Source of the DNA: Zasmidium citrigriseum
Lineage: Eukaryota; Ascomycota; Dothideomycetes; Mycosphaerellales; Mycosphaerellaceae
Direction of reading: 5' to 3'
NCBI GenBank assembly: GCA_002786025.1
Contig: NHNW01000004.1
Location: forward strand, 1,143,622 to 1,207,621
Length of the DNA: 64,000 nucleotides
Part shown: piece after piece, positions 11,961 to 23,927 of the stretch
How the letters are laid out: every line of letters starts with the position of its first letter
Position numbering within the stretch: position 1 is the stretch's first letter
Notes under the pieces: generated by a model
Told to the model about the DNA's origin: nothing
Database searches by the model: none
Seen by the model: only the letters and a program-made list of their open reading frames with translations
Translations under genes and position numbers: made by a program

Positions 11961-12832
11961 ATGCAGTCGCAAACCGCCCCCGCTCAGGCCATGAGCGGCC
12001 TCAACATCTCCAAGCGCAGAAAGTTCGTCGCCGACGGTGTTTTCTACGCCGAGCTCAACGAGTTCTTCCAGCGCGAGTTGGCTGAGGAGGGCTACTCCGG
12101 TGTCGAGGTCCGCGTCACTCCCACCGTCACCGACATCATCATCCGCGCAACGCACACCCAGGAGGTTCTTGGTGAGCAGGGTCGCCGCATCCGTGAGGTA
12201 TGGAAAGATCTATTCATTCTGCTAGACACTCGACTGACAGACCGCAGCTCACCAGCTTGATCACTCACCGATTCCGCTTCCCTCCGGACTCCGTCTCCCT
12301 CTACGCCGCCAAGGTCCAGTCCCGTGGTCTCTCCGCCGTCGCTCAGTGCGAGTCCCTCCGTTACAAGCTCCTCAACGGTCTGGCCGTCCGTCGTGCATGC
12401 TACGGTGTGCTCCGATTCATCATGGAGTCCGGCGCCAAGGGTTGCGAGGTTGTCGTCTCTGGCAAGCTCCGTGCTGCCCGTGCCAAGTCCATGAAGTTCA
12501 CCGACGGCTTCATGATCCACTCTGGTCAACCCGCCAAGGACTTCATCGACCACGCCACCCGCCACGTCCTCCTCAGACAGGGTGTGCTCGGTATCAAGGT
12601 CAAGATCATGCGCGCCTCGTCCTCCCCATCAGACCCAGCCGGTGAGAAGTCGGGCGGCAAGGGTCTCCCAGACTCCGTCACCATCATCGAGCCAAAGGAG
12701 GAGCAGCCAATCCTCGCACCAAGCTCGCAAGACTACGGGGCCAAGGCCGCTCAGGCTCAGCAGTTCGCTGCTCAGCAGGCGGCTGCAACGGGAGAGGAGG
12801 GTGCCGAGGAGCCAGCAGCTCAGGAGTACTAA
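11961..12832 (+). CDS. RPS3: 40S ribosomal protein uS3 (RPS3)
   Basis: Small-subunit ribosomal protein at the mRNA entry channel. Exons 11961-12197 and 12248-12832 flank a 50-nt intron (GTATGG..CAG) and encode 273 residues. The N-terminal half has the eukaryotic uS3 pattern [19 protein letters not shown], and [18 protein letters not shown] forms part of the KH domain, split by the intron. The second half contains [14 protein letters not shown] and MIHSGQP, both nearly invariant. The C-terminus is a low-complexity Ala/Gln/Glu tail, as in other filamentous fungi. Codon use is strongly C-ending, as expected of a highly expressed gene. Confidence 0.97.
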
Positions 12833-12958
12833 GCGTCACGTTATGGTCATGGAAATCGGAGTTGGCATGAAAGGAAGCGTTTTTGAAAGGGAATTTCTCT
12901 ATCTGCTTCGCCACGCAGCGCTTCTGTAGCGGATAGGGCGATATGAAAGCCGATTACT

Positions 12959-14887
12959 TCAATACCCGCACATGGTGCTGCCTGTGATGAAGTCTGCTTC
13001 CATCATGACTACCATTGCCCCAGAGCCGACATCTACTGTCAATTCGCCAGCGTCGTTTGCAGTGTAGGCTTTGCAGCTGATCAGGTCGACGACAGATCCG
13101 CCGGGGGAGAAGCCCGCGTCCACGGTAGTGTAGGTACCAGAAGATTGGCTAGTGCCTGCGAACGTCAAGATGAATCGCATCACATCCTTCCGAATCGCAA
13201 TCTGATCCTCGGAATAGTTCAGAGCAATATTCTTGTAATGCGTATATCCCTCCGACTCTGCAGTCCTTAAGTCAGTCCCTTACCCATCACATCTCAACTC
13301 GCTGAGATTACTTACGCTGCACCGCCCACGTCCTGATCTGATTCAAATACGCCGTCACATTCCGCAACTCCGATTTCTCATCATACGAACCATTCTCCGC
13401 TAACCACATGGCTTCTCGACAATATGGATCGTCTCCTCCCGTGAGGTGCTGTTCTTGGCCTTGGTAGATTATTGGGATGCCGTCGGTGAGGATCGTCCAG
13501 GCTAGAGCGTTGGCTGCGAGGGAGAGGTCCGGGTTGTGCCAGGCGATGCGCGGGTTGTCGTCTGAGGAAGGGTTAGTTAGGTAAAGGGGGGAGGGGAGTG
13601 GGAGGCTTGCGGTTTTCGGTGAAGGTCCCGTGGAGGTTGGAGTCGATGCTGTTGTTCCGGTCGAGGTAGATGTTGTAGGCTAGTTTCTCGGTGCTTGAGT
13701 AGCCGTTGTAGACGAAGGTTTCGTTGAAGGAAAAGTAGAGGGGGTAGTTGATGATGCCGCCGCCGTTGAGGACGGATTGGTAGGGGTAGGAGTCTAAGTC
13801 AGGTCGTCAGATATGTGCTGCTGGTCTGTACCTTCCGTCTTCCGCTCAAACTGGGAGATGAACTCTCTCTGTAAGAGCAAGCGACTCTAAGCTATTAGAG
13901 GGCTTGTTAAGCCCCTAGCCCTCGTCGAGAAAGTTGGGGATTACTAGAGGCATCTTCCACTTTGACCGAACATCGAGGATAAGATAAGGAGCACTTACAG
14001 CTTGGGTCGTTGTTGCTCAGCTGGACGACGGTTAGTGAACCACGATGATGTTGGGAAGCTAGACGATACGTACCTCGCCTAAGCAGTAGACACCAGCAGC
14101 TTTGCAGAAAGGCGGCATGGACGCTTTGTCGACGTCCTTGACAGAATCGATCCGAAGACCGTCGATGCTGTAGTTGGCCACGAGCTGAGTGATCCAGGTG
14201 GAGTAAGCGTCGACGACGTTTTGGTCTTCTGTTCGAACATCAGGTAGATTGTTGTACAGCCAGCAGATCTCAGCAGATGTCTGGTTGTCGTAGTCGATGT
14301 TGCTGATCAAGATTAGCGGCAAGACAAGTATTGCGGTGAAAGATTACACACCAATACGGATGGAAGTACGACGAATCATTGAACGGATAGTACTGCCCAT
14401 AATCAACATCTGGATCCGCCGTCAAAGATCCAAAGTGATTCGTCACAACGTCCACCATCAAGAACATGTCTCTCTTGTGAAGTGCAGCAGACAGATCCTT
14501 CAAGTCTTGCTCGGTGCCAAAGTTCTCGTTCAAGGAGTAGAGATCGGTCTGATAGTACCCATGGTAGCCGGTAGCCGTGTTCTTCGTGACAGGAGAGATC
14601 CAGATGGCGTTGAACCCCATATTGTAGATGTACTCGAGCTTCTGTTCGATGCCTTTCCAGGTGCCGCCGCAGTATTCGTTCTTTGAGACGTCGCATGGTG
14701 CTGTGAGGCTGTTGTCGGTTCGGGCGAATCTGTCGGTGAGGACTTGGTATATGCTGTCGATCTTCTAGTCTAAGCAGGTTTTGACAATGTGAGATGCTTA
14801 CGATCGACCTCGCCATTCATCTGGAGTACGTGCTAGGCACGATGCCGTAAGGGCCAAAAGCCCAACGACTTCGAAAGAGAGATGCAT
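12959..14887 (-). CDS. Secreted alpha-amylase, GH13 (Taka-amylase type)
   Basis: Endo-hydrolysis of alpha-1,4-glucans outside the cell. Seven exons join in frame to 488 residues: 14802-14887, 14352-14753, 14074-14302, 13999-14020, 13611-13793, 13316-13561 and 12959-13257. A hydrophobic signal peptide (about residues 1-20) is followed by the [16 protein letters not shown] start of the barrel. The GH13 regions are visible: VDVVTNH (I), [10 protein letters not shown] with the nucleophile Asp (II), GEL with the acid/base Glu (III) and FTENHDNPR (IV). Three oddities occur. Exon 4 is only 22 nt. The intron after exon 5 (13562-13610) must use a GC donor (C|GCAAGC) to restore ENHDNPR. The intron after exon 4 is 205 nt and contains the dispersed repeat. 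The gene shares a 572-bp divergent promoter region with the Whi5-like gene. Confidence 0.93.
13831..13976. repeat. Short dispersed repeat, copy B, inside an amylase intron
   Basis: Second copy of the element at 6241-6388, in the same orientation on the plus strand. It lies wholly within intron 13794-13998 of the amylase gene. Removing it would leave a 59-nt intron, close to the other introns of the gene (48-58 nt), so insertion into a pre-existing intron is the simplest history. A short perfect hairpin (GGGCTT-GTT-AAGCCC, about 13899-13914) is present here but disrupted in copy A. TA flanks both ends. Confidence 0.8.
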
Positions 14888-15459
14888 GGTTTTCTCGAGT
14901 GATAGTGCAGAACGAAAGTGCATGACAGAAACTGTCCTTCAATACATGCCATAGTATATACTCACACTTGGCATGCGAGCTGAACACGCAGATGACGGTG
15001 TTAGGAAGGTCGTCTTTCGCAAGGTTGCAGCGCTACGTTCAAGTGGCATGCCGGTCGGCGTCATTTTCGGGAAGCCGGATCTCATAGCCCCAAAGGCGGA
15101 GCTTGTATCTCGAGACTGAGCTATTCCTGAGCATGCGAAGCTCGCAGCAGATGGAGGTGATGTTGTTGTCAGCTTGTGGACGACGGACCTGGCTCCAACC
15201 ACCCCTGATCCGAGAAATGCGGTCTCATTTAAAGTTTAGTGCCGGCTATAGCCGTGCAGGGACGGACGGACCTTCTCGTCTTTCGAAGACGCGACTTCCA
15301 AAACAACATCAACCACATCTCCCTCCATACCAACCTCAAGAGGCCATTGAGACTTGTCTTACTCGCGCCAGCTTTTGTGGTAGCATCAAAGTCTTTTTCG
15401 CTGCTCAATCCCTCACATCTTCCATCACGTCAAGGAACGCGTACTTGCATGCATTAAGC
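14888..15459. promoter_or_regulatory. Divergent promoter region (amylase / Whi5-like)
   Basis: 572 bp between the two predicted start codons, transcribed in both directions. No operator could be assigned with confidence. Confidence 0.5.
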
Positions 15460-16438
15460 ATGCTGCCCGACGAAATGAACACGACCACGGCTTCGCCCGC
15501 AGCTGCTCGTTTGCCCTCCAACAATCCACCTCGTCGGGTGCTGGGTGATGTGTCGCCCAATGTCAGGCCTGCGGCACCAGCGGGCACTCCTGGAGGCAAG
15601 ATGTTGACGGGAAGTCCGCTCAAACGCAGCTTCAATGCGGCCATGGAAGGAGGCCAAGGCTTCCGCTATCTCAAGAGGAGAAAGTTCTCCATCGATTCGC
15701 CTTTGAGCCAGATGATGACAGCAGAGGAAGTCGCTGCGCAGGACGACTTTGTGAAGGTTGAGCAGACTGATCAACTGCCTTCAGGCGATCATGTAAGTCG
15801 GAATGGATTCCAAATCTATCAACTGGCGCTTATGTTATGCAAAGAGCAACCTGCCCACGATACAACAACTCGATCCTACACGAGAAAATACCCCGACCGG
15901 CTCGGCGAATGAGGACGAAGATGGACAAGAGTCCTCAGCCGACCGGAGATCTTTCTCCTCGTTGATCAATTACGATCCGTCCTCGCAAACAGCACCCAGC
16001 TCCCAGCAACCCGGCCTTGTGTTCAACGGTCCATCTTATGCCGAGATCTTGAGACTGAAGCTCCAAATGGCCATGTTCAAGATTCGAACGAATCAGGTCC
16101 ACGTGCCTTTCAATGAACTGCACGTGGAGGAGGATCAATCAGCCTCGAAGGATGCATCAGCACTTCAGACCAGACTGAGGCCAACTCACGCTCATCCTCC
16201 GGCGCCACAGCTACTGCCCGCACCAATCTTGCGCCCTACTCCATACAGCAATCGTGTCATGTACGAGTTCCCCGAACCCTGCTCTCCGCCACTCGCCACC
16301 GATAGGCTTCCCAGCGGTCCAGCTTTGTCAACGCCAAGCAGCAATAGGAGGACCGGTCCGGACGAGCAGGAGCTGACCAGCAGCATCGTCAAAGGTCGCG
16401 TGGCAGAGGGATTACTAGGCCTTAGGAATGCCCTCTAG
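15460..16438 (+). CDS. Whi5/Nrm1-type G1/S transcription repressor
   Basis: Probable nuclear repressor that binds SBF/MBF transcription complexes at the G1/S transition. Exons 15460-15792 and 15845-16438 (52-nt intron, GTAAGT donor) give 308 residues. The key element is about residues 174-195, SYAEILRLKLQMAMFKIRTNQ, which matches the GTB motif of Whi5 and Nrm1: a hydrophobic/basic helix ending in K-x-x-T-N-Q. The rest is low complexity and rich in Ser/Pro, with SP and TP pairs (VSPN, TPG, GSPL, DSPL) that could be cyclin-dependent kinase sites. LKRRKF near residue 70 resembles a nuclear localisation signal. The start is the first ATG giving this N-terminus; an upstream in-frame ATG at 15103 is possible but unlikely. 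Its last 24 bases overlap the end of the opposite-strand regulator. Confidence 0.75.
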
Positions 16439-18623
16439 AAAGGAATTCCCTGCGATTGGGCCAAAGATGCTTGGGTCGTATGCGAGGTCGATCGTCTCAG
16501 TCATTCGGGCACCTCCTTTGTAACGGGATGCAAAGCCGCCTTCTGCGAGCGCCGCGATTGCCTCTTGCGTGGTCGACATGTCCATGCATTGTGGATGGGC
16601 CCTTGCCACGTCCATTGTGACAGCCGAGATGTTCAGGGCGCTCGCCATGTCGACCTCAGTCAACATTGAAGGACTTTCTGTGATCGGAGGGCTACCGCTA
16701 TCTGCCATATTGTGAGCTACTATTCAGCATCGTAGCTCGCGAGCGTTTCACGATTGCTCACAAAACGTTCTCACGGGTTCGTCGAACTCGCACCTGCTCT
16801 GATCCGACTCAAATCTGTCTCATGAAGTCCGTATCGCTGGGCGATGCAGTCCAGCCTTCCATTCAGCCATCTGCGCTGGAGGATTGAGATTGATCTCATT
16901 TGGGCGGAAACGTAAAGGGGCCATATGAGAAAGTATGCGCCACGATGTGGGCCTGCTTCCATATCAGCACCAATTGCAAATCGATTTGCAGAACTTACTG
17001 GGCTCTTCTCGCTGTTTCCCTCTTGCCGGTGGAGGTGGCTGGCTGCTGTATCCCAAGTTGAAGGGAACGGATGCAGCTATATCATCCACCAGATACTGGA
17101 CGCGATACACTGCTGCTCTGTATCGCCTATCCTCCATGTAATTGTCCGGATCCAGCCATCGCAGGGCGCCTATCACCACATTGCAACAGAGTAGCTGGCT
17201 GACTCTGTTGTTGTTCCGAATACTGGCTGTGTGAGCATTCTGGTAATCGTGGACTGGGCCAGGCCAGAGCTCGGTCGAAGCGACGTCTTCTTCACGTGGG
17301 ACTGTTGTGACATGCTGCACGGACTTGTACCCAAACTGAGCTGGCATGTTCATGTCCCACTTGTACAGCTCGTTTTGGAGGTCGTATGCCTCGCGGAGTA
17401 GCTCCTCGACCTAACATCAATGTGAGCGCACGGAACCAAACACCTCTTTCGATCGAGTGGATCTTACCTGCTGGTAGGTGTCACTTGTCCGCTGGATTTC
17501 CTGATCCAAAAGAATCTTCGCTCTAGCCAGGACACCAGGCATTTTGATGCTGCTTTTGATGCTGCAAATGGAGCCTTTGCTGTGATCACCAACCCAGCCC
17601 TCTGGACCTGGAAAATCGGTCACTGATTCTCTTCGCTGGATCGCATCCATGAGCATCTGTGTTCTCGTGGCGCGGAATAAGGCGAGAGATTGCGGATCTT
17701 CAAACTGCGCTGGTCCTCGCGCTCTAGCGATGCTCACGGCTCCATGGACGTGCCTGCTCCAATCTGCGGTCGAAGGCGACCGGACGGACTCGTAGAGCTT
17801 GCGAACAATCAGCACACGTTACTTTCAGCCAGTTCCCAGACACGTTCACTCACGGCAAAGAGCAGTATAGATAGGAGCGTCTCATCAGTGAGAGCTTGCT
17901 GTGGATCGTTGATCGCTTGCTGCGTTGCCTGCAGCGCCGTCCCGTACAGACGATCTGCATGCTCGAAGAGATCCCTCGACCTTCCTGGCAGCGATGCGAC
18001 TGTCCTAACCGCGATCGCCTCTGTGGCCATGTGCAATGGCGAACGGTTTGCCGATGCCGAAAACAATGGTATCAAGACGTCGAAGAAGCCGCTGCTGGAT
18101 CCGGACACCATTGGTCGCTGGACCACGTTGCTGAAGAAGTATGCGATGGACACATTCTCGATAGATGGGTTGAGATTGACTTCTCTGAGCGCATCCCAGG
18201 TTGCTACCGCCGACAACTGCGTAGCGTCTTCTTGCATGAACGCCGCTGGAACATTGCTGGAGCCGCTGCCTTGTCGAGATATCGTTGGATCGATGGTACC
18301 TTCAACAGGAGACTTGGATGTGCTGGAGGAGGCTGCTGACGCCTTGCGTCGCGAGCTACTGGCTAGAGCTCCGCTCTGCTTTCTTCCTCTTGTCGCCTTG
18401 CGGGTCACATTCTCCGTTTCGTGCTTGAAGAGGAGGTCGAGTTGATCGGGATACCCAGGACATTCTCGGCCAAGTTTGATGCAGTTTAAACACGATGGCC
18501 GCCCTTCGTCACACTGTGCGCCGTCAACAACGATCTATCAAGTCCCCCAGCATGTCAACTCACCTTCTTGCGCCGCTCCCTGCAACGAGTGCAACCAGAC
18601 GATGGCTTTCCACTGTACACCAT
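16415..18623 (-). CDS. Zn2Cys6 fungal-specific transcription factor
   Basis: Probable nuclear regulator. Preferred exons are 18564-18623, 17854-18513, 17468-17797, 16999-17410, 16794-16952 and 16415-16716, giving 640 residues. The first intron (50 nt) splits the zinc cluster; joined, it reads C-x2-C-x6-C-x6-C-x2-C-x6-C with a RERRKK basic loop. A proline follows the fifth cysteine region in ECPGYP, as in many regulators of this class. The middle region has the fungal-specific pattern (DETLLSILLFA, then LYESVRSPS..WSRHVHGAV). The C-terminus includes the family-typical AVYRVQYLVDDIAAS and FLIWPLYVS segments. If the last 77-nt intron is not spliced, the protein stops at 16771 with 547 residues. 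The longer form keeps frame and overlaps the Whi5-like gene tail to tail. Confidence 0.82.
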
Positions 18624-20690
18624 CTTCGAATGCCAACAATCAGCGGTACACGAAGGGATCGGATTATAAGAAGGGAGAGTATGCCAAGCAAAAAGGCCCA
18701 ACGGGATCAATGCAGCCACAAGCAGTGTCCAAAGCCGGCGGATGAAGCGCGTTGATGTGTATTATACTACCCGGCATGATCGCTCCCCTGTGGCGCCAAT
18801 CTGCCCTGCCGTATGATGAGCCTCACTCGTGGGTCTGGATGTCCAATCGCCTGGCCATTGAGATCCCGTTTAGGGCTGCAGCAACGCGAAAAGAGGAACG
18901 AACAACAACAACAGAGCCTCTAGAACGCGCAAACACAGCGACCTCGTTATCCGATAAAACCGTGCGCATCCGATCCAGCAAGGCCGCGTAGAGCGCGAAG
19001 GTAGCAATTGCGGCTGCGAAATAGGACGGCAATAATTGACTTTCTGTCCCGCTCCGACGTCGATGGACTGGAATGGCCCAACCACGAATCAATCCGTTGT
19101 AAACGGCACTACAACTACGACAGGATGACTAAAATTCCGGCTCGAGTGATTTGCTAAGGATGTGCGGCGCTTTGCATGCACAGCCCAACAGCCGCAAGTA
19201 CTTTCCCTGGGAAATCCTTCAAGGGCGACTCGGATTCCAGAGCGAGATGTGCGTAATGCGCGCTGCGTACCTCTCTGACTACCTCCTACTGGAGAATTTG
19301 TGGACTGTACAGTACAGAGCCAATCCTTGCCGTCTATCGGGCATCCTACCTGGTACCTGGTTTGCCACACCGCGAACGCAGGGCTACTACGCTACTTTTC
19401 AGCCCTACAACGACGACAGACAGATTCGAAGCGTGTGTGGGTAGTCACCAGCCGCCCCCGGTTATCTACACCGCACTACCCGTACACGGCCAGCAGCGCG
19501 CATGTGAGGCTGAAATGGGCCTTGCTCTGTCATCGGGCAATAGTGTGTTTAATGTCGGCAGAGATGAGGAGTTTGGTATGCTTCGCGCGAGGAGCTGAAA
19601 GAACAAGAGATTGACCTTCATCAATCGTCCTCAATACAGAGAAAGGGTCTCACGCACTCGGACGGACGCCGTCCACCGACCTTGATCGACCTGGTTTTCG
19701 CTCCGCATGCCCAATGCAGAAAGCGCTACCCGTATAGCTACGCAACTTGACCTCATAGTTAGGGTTCTTCGCATATCTGACAGATTCCGAGAAACCGACT
19801 TCACTTCAATGCAGGAGAGGGTGAGAATGAGTGTGAGGCTATGCAATGATTTTCCAGATCGCGAACTACACCCCCGAAGTACATGTTTAATCGAGCTAGA
19901 GCTAGCCATCCGGTACCCATTTCGCCACGCAATGCGAGATACACCCCCGATACACATCGTCCTAACCAAGCTACAATTTGATATCCATCACCCATCCTAA
20001 CCTCACTCGCTCAATAACGCAATGCCGACCTCGTCCAAACGTCCGTTTTCGGCTGCCGAAACCTACACATCCATATCTCACAACTCTCTCAAAACTCTGC
20101 TGACGCGTACCTACATCTCTCTTCCCTTCAACCTCTGGGACATACTTCCGTCTTGGCTCGTACCTTGCATACCGGACAGCACCTCATCCGTGAAAACACA
20201 GCCTCGTCGTCGTCGTCTCTACGCAAATATCGGCTTCAACGACCCGGTATCGCAGGTTGGACATACTTTGCGAGGCCGAAAGCCGTATCTTGCTTTCGGC
20301 ATCTCGCCGCGGAGCCTCGACCGGATGGTGAATCTGCCGAAGGAGAGGACGAAGATACAGCCTGACGAACGGAATGTGGAATCAAAATCAGCGTCGTCGT
20401 CAACCTCACGAGAGGTGTCATGCTCATGGCATCGGGGAGGTCGATCCCATTCATTCGTTCTATGAACACAGGTGGCCTCCATTCCCATCTAGGTCTGTCT
20501 CTATCCTCTTGAATCTTCATCTAAAAGCCTCTAGGTGTCTAAAGTCCTGTAGGTAAACCCCATCCATCATGCCCATGCCCATGCAATAGTCTGTCTATTC
20601 ATCATCGTCATCATCAAGTCCGCCCAAACTCCAGGAATGCAATCATAGGTACAAGAAAGAAGACGGCAACAACGTCAAGACGTTCCTCGC
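18624..20690. other. Intergenic region, no supported gene
   Basis: About 2 kb between the start of the Zn2Cys6 gene and the 3' end of the GH63 gene. Open frames here are short and lack recognisable domains. The longest, a 147-codon frame at 20022-20465, has no features I trust. A 9-bp inverted repeat (GCCGAAAGC / GCTTTCGGC, about 20274-20302) could form a hairpin in DNA or RNA. Promoter sequence for the regulator and the GH63 3' UTR are expected here. Confidence 0.5.
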
Positions 20691-23600
20691 TCAATGATGA
20701 TCATTCGCACCGTCGTTCTGCGAGGCCAGTTCCTCAGCCATCTCGGCACTCTCGTTCGACTTGATCCTCTGCAGCTGGTCCTGGACGTAACGATTGATTG
20801 GGTCATCAGGGTCGTCATGAGGGATGCCGGCGTTGGGGTCATCTTCCTTGTAAATGGACCAAGTGCGAGTCGGCTTGCCGTTGGACATGGTCTCGTCGTC
20901 ACCGTCTTCATCACCAGCATCGCCATTGGTGGTCGCGCTCCAGTCGCTGCGTTGGCCGATGGAGCGTGTGCGGGTCATGGAACGAGCAAAGCCAGTTGGA
21001 CGACGTGGGCCAAGGGAGGCGCGACGTTGGCGACTGAAGACATCATCGAAGTAGTGCGCCGCCGCGCTAGACGGCGTACGTGGCGTCTGAGGCAGACGGC
21101 AGTTGGTGCCAGTGTCCTGGATGATCTTGGCCATGAGACCAGTCCAACCGCACTGATGGGTAGCACCAAGACCACGACCAGTATCGCCATCGAAATACTC
21201 GTAGAACCAAAGGTAGTCCTTCCAGTTTGGATCAAAGTCGAGCATGTCATTGCCATCGTGGATGGCACGGCGTCCATGATTGTTGGTAGCCATCAAGTGT
21301 TGGAGCCTGTGCTGGATCTCTTCGGCGACATGGCCAAGATGCATGTACTCCCCAGAGCCAGTCGGGCACTCAACCTTGAAGGTATTGCCGTAGAACATGT
21401 AGAATCGCAAAAGAGACTCAATAAGCAAGAAGTTCACAGCAATCCAGCAAGGCCCACGCCAGTTGCTGTTGCCGCCGAAGAGGCCACTGTCGGAATCTCC
21501 GGGGACGTAGCTGACTTGGTATCTCTGGCCGTTGACGTCCATTGAGACGGGGTGGTCCTTGTGGTACTTCGACAGCGAACGGATGCCGTGATCACTCAAA
21601 AACTCCTTCGGGTCCAGCATGTACTTCAGAATGGAACGCAGACGATCCTCGCTGACAAGGGACAGGAGAAGTCGCTGGTCCTTGCCTCTCCGCGTCATGC
21701 TGGCTACGTTGCGCTCGGTCATATCGTGCTTGTTCTTCATGAACCATTCAAGACGCTTCTTGAAAGCCGGGAACTTGTTAATTACCTCGGGCTCCAAGGT
21801 GAGAGTGGCATAACATGGGATGAGGCCGACAAGGGATCTGACCGGCATCTGGTGAGACCATGGACCGCCCCAGGAGATCGCGTCATAGTAGAAGCCGTCC
21901 TCTTCATTCCACAACGACTTGGCTTCGCTACCATGGCGGTATTGCATGGCGTCCGAGATGGTAATGAAGTGTTCAAAGAACTTGGTGGCGACGTCTTCGT
22001 AGATTCGGCGATGCTTGGCTAGCTCGAGTGCGATGTTGAGCATACTCAAGCAGTAGAAGGCCATCCAACCAGTGGCGTCGGCCTGTTCGAGGGTACCACC
22101 GGTGGGCAGTGGGTCTGAACGGTTGAACAGACCAATGTTGTCCAGACCCAAAAAGCCACCCTCGAAGATATTCTTGCCGTCAAAATCCTTGCGATTGCAC
22201 CACCAAGTGAAGTTCATGAGCAACTTGTGGAAGACACGCTCCAAGAAGTCAAGATCCTCACGGCCGTACATCTTGCGTTCAATCTTGAATGTGCGGAACG
22301 TTGACCAGGCGTGAACAGGAGGATTGACGTCGCCAAAGTTCCATTCGTAGGCAGGGAGCTGTCCATTTGGATGCATGTACCACTCTCGGGTGAAGAGGTC
22401 GAGCTGCTTCTTTGCGAAGTCCGGATCGATCATAGCAAGCGGAATGCAGTGGAAAGCCGAATCCCAGGCAGCGAAGAACGGGTATTCCCAGGAGTCAGGC
22501 ATGGAGAGAATATCGTCCAGATGCATGTGCTTCCATTGGGCGTTGCGTACCGATTTCCGCTCGGGAGGTGGTGGAGGCATTGCCGGGTCGCCATTCGCCC
22601 ACTGATCCCAGATGAAGTGGTAGTATTGTTTGCACCACATCATACCTGACAAGGCCTGACGCTGGATGTTGCGAAGATCGTCCGACATTGGCATTGGGTT
22701 AACCTTGAAGTAGAATTCGTCGGCCTCGGCGAGACGCTGCTCCATGACTTCGTCGAATCGTTCTTCGTCCAGGTAGCCTTCGTCTTTCTTGGAAGAGATG
22801 CGGAAACGCACGACAGCGCATTCACCAGGCGGTACACCACGGCCTTGGTCAAAAGCATACCAGGCAGCGCTCTTGGTACCGAGCTTGTGAGGGTTGCAGG
22901 CCTTGGTGTCTCCCTTGACGACACGCTTGTGGAATGCATCCTTGACATAGGGAACCTTGTTCTGCTTGGAGCCCCAAAGCTCGACGAAGTTGGTGTCGTT
23001 GTCTGTGAAGAGAAGCTCAGGCTCAATGTCGTTCTCGTGGCCACAGCTGTTGGGCGAAGGAGAGCACTGGAAGTACTTCTGGCCGAGCTCGCGGTGGTCA
23101 ATCGAGGCAGTCAGAGGATCAGTCTGCTTGATGGTGGGCTTGTACGAATCGTAGCCCCACGCCCAGGTATTGCGGAACCAGACATGTGGGAGGATGTGCA
23201 GTTTGGCAGGCTCTGGGCCGCGGTTGTATGCCGTGCAACGGAAGAGAAGCTCATCGGGCTTGTCGGCCTCTTTGGCGGTCTCAATGAAGATATCCCAGTA
23301 TTTGTTGTCCTTGAATGCGCCAGTATCGATCAACTGATACTCCTTCTCTTGCTTCCCTCTTCTTGCGTTCTCCTTGATAAGGTCTTCGTATGGGAAAGCG
23401 CCTTGGGGCAGCTTGTAGAGGTACTTCATGTACGAGTGGGTGGGGGTGTTGTCGAGGTGGAAATGGCATTCCTTGATGGACTCGCCGTGGACACCTTGAG
23501 GATTGGAGAGACCGAAAAGACGTTCTTTGAGATGGCCACTGCAGAATGTCAGTACTGGACAAGGCACTCAATTGAGGACTGGAGACTCACTCCTTCTCGT

Positions 23601-23927
23601 TCCAGAAAGCAAAGGCAATGTTCATGCGGCCGTGAGTGTCCGAGACACCAGCAATGCCATCCTCGCCCCACCGGAAAGCTCTCGCACGAGCCATGTCGTA
23701 GGTGAAGGAACTCCAGGCGTCGCCATCGTGTCTTTCAAGCAAGTCAGTGTGAGAGCACAGAGTGAGGCAAGACCCAATGGCACTCACGAGTAGTCTTCTC
23801 GGACCGTGGCCCATTGTCGCTCAGCGGTGTAGGGACCCCACTGCTTCCAGTACTTGGTCCGCTCACGGTCCTCCTTCAGTCTGTTCTCCTCGGCGCTCAT
23901 GACTTCCTTGTTGTCGGCAATGACCAT
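20691..23927 (-). CDS. Glycoside hydrolase family 63-like protein, no signal peptide
   Basis: Likely alpha-glycosidase of the six-hairpin (alpha/alpha)6 type. Exons 23788-23927, 23591-23731 and 20691-23538 give 1042 residues. The start [17 protein letters not shown] has no signal peptide or membrane anchor, unlike ER processing glucosidase I, so a cytosolic location is inferred. Conserved GH63 segments include [10 protein letters not shown] near the start, [61 protein letters not shown] and, late, [20 protein letters not shown] and [13 protein letters not shown]. The last 130 or so residues are low complexity, acidic and Arg/Ser rich, and look disordered. Relatives include bacterial mannosylglycerate hydrolase-like enzymes. 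The substrate is unknown. Confidence 0.85.

Noticed and set aside
13794..13998. The whole 205-nt intron as a newly born introner
   Set aside because: The repeat accounts for only 146 bp, and the remaining 59 nt has the normal length and its own donor, acceptor and branch-like sequence, so insertion into an existing intron is simpler.
20022..20465. 147-codon plus-strand open frame as a gene
   Set aside because: No domain, no neighbouring splice logic, and Ser/Arg-rich composition typical of chance frames in intergenic DNA.
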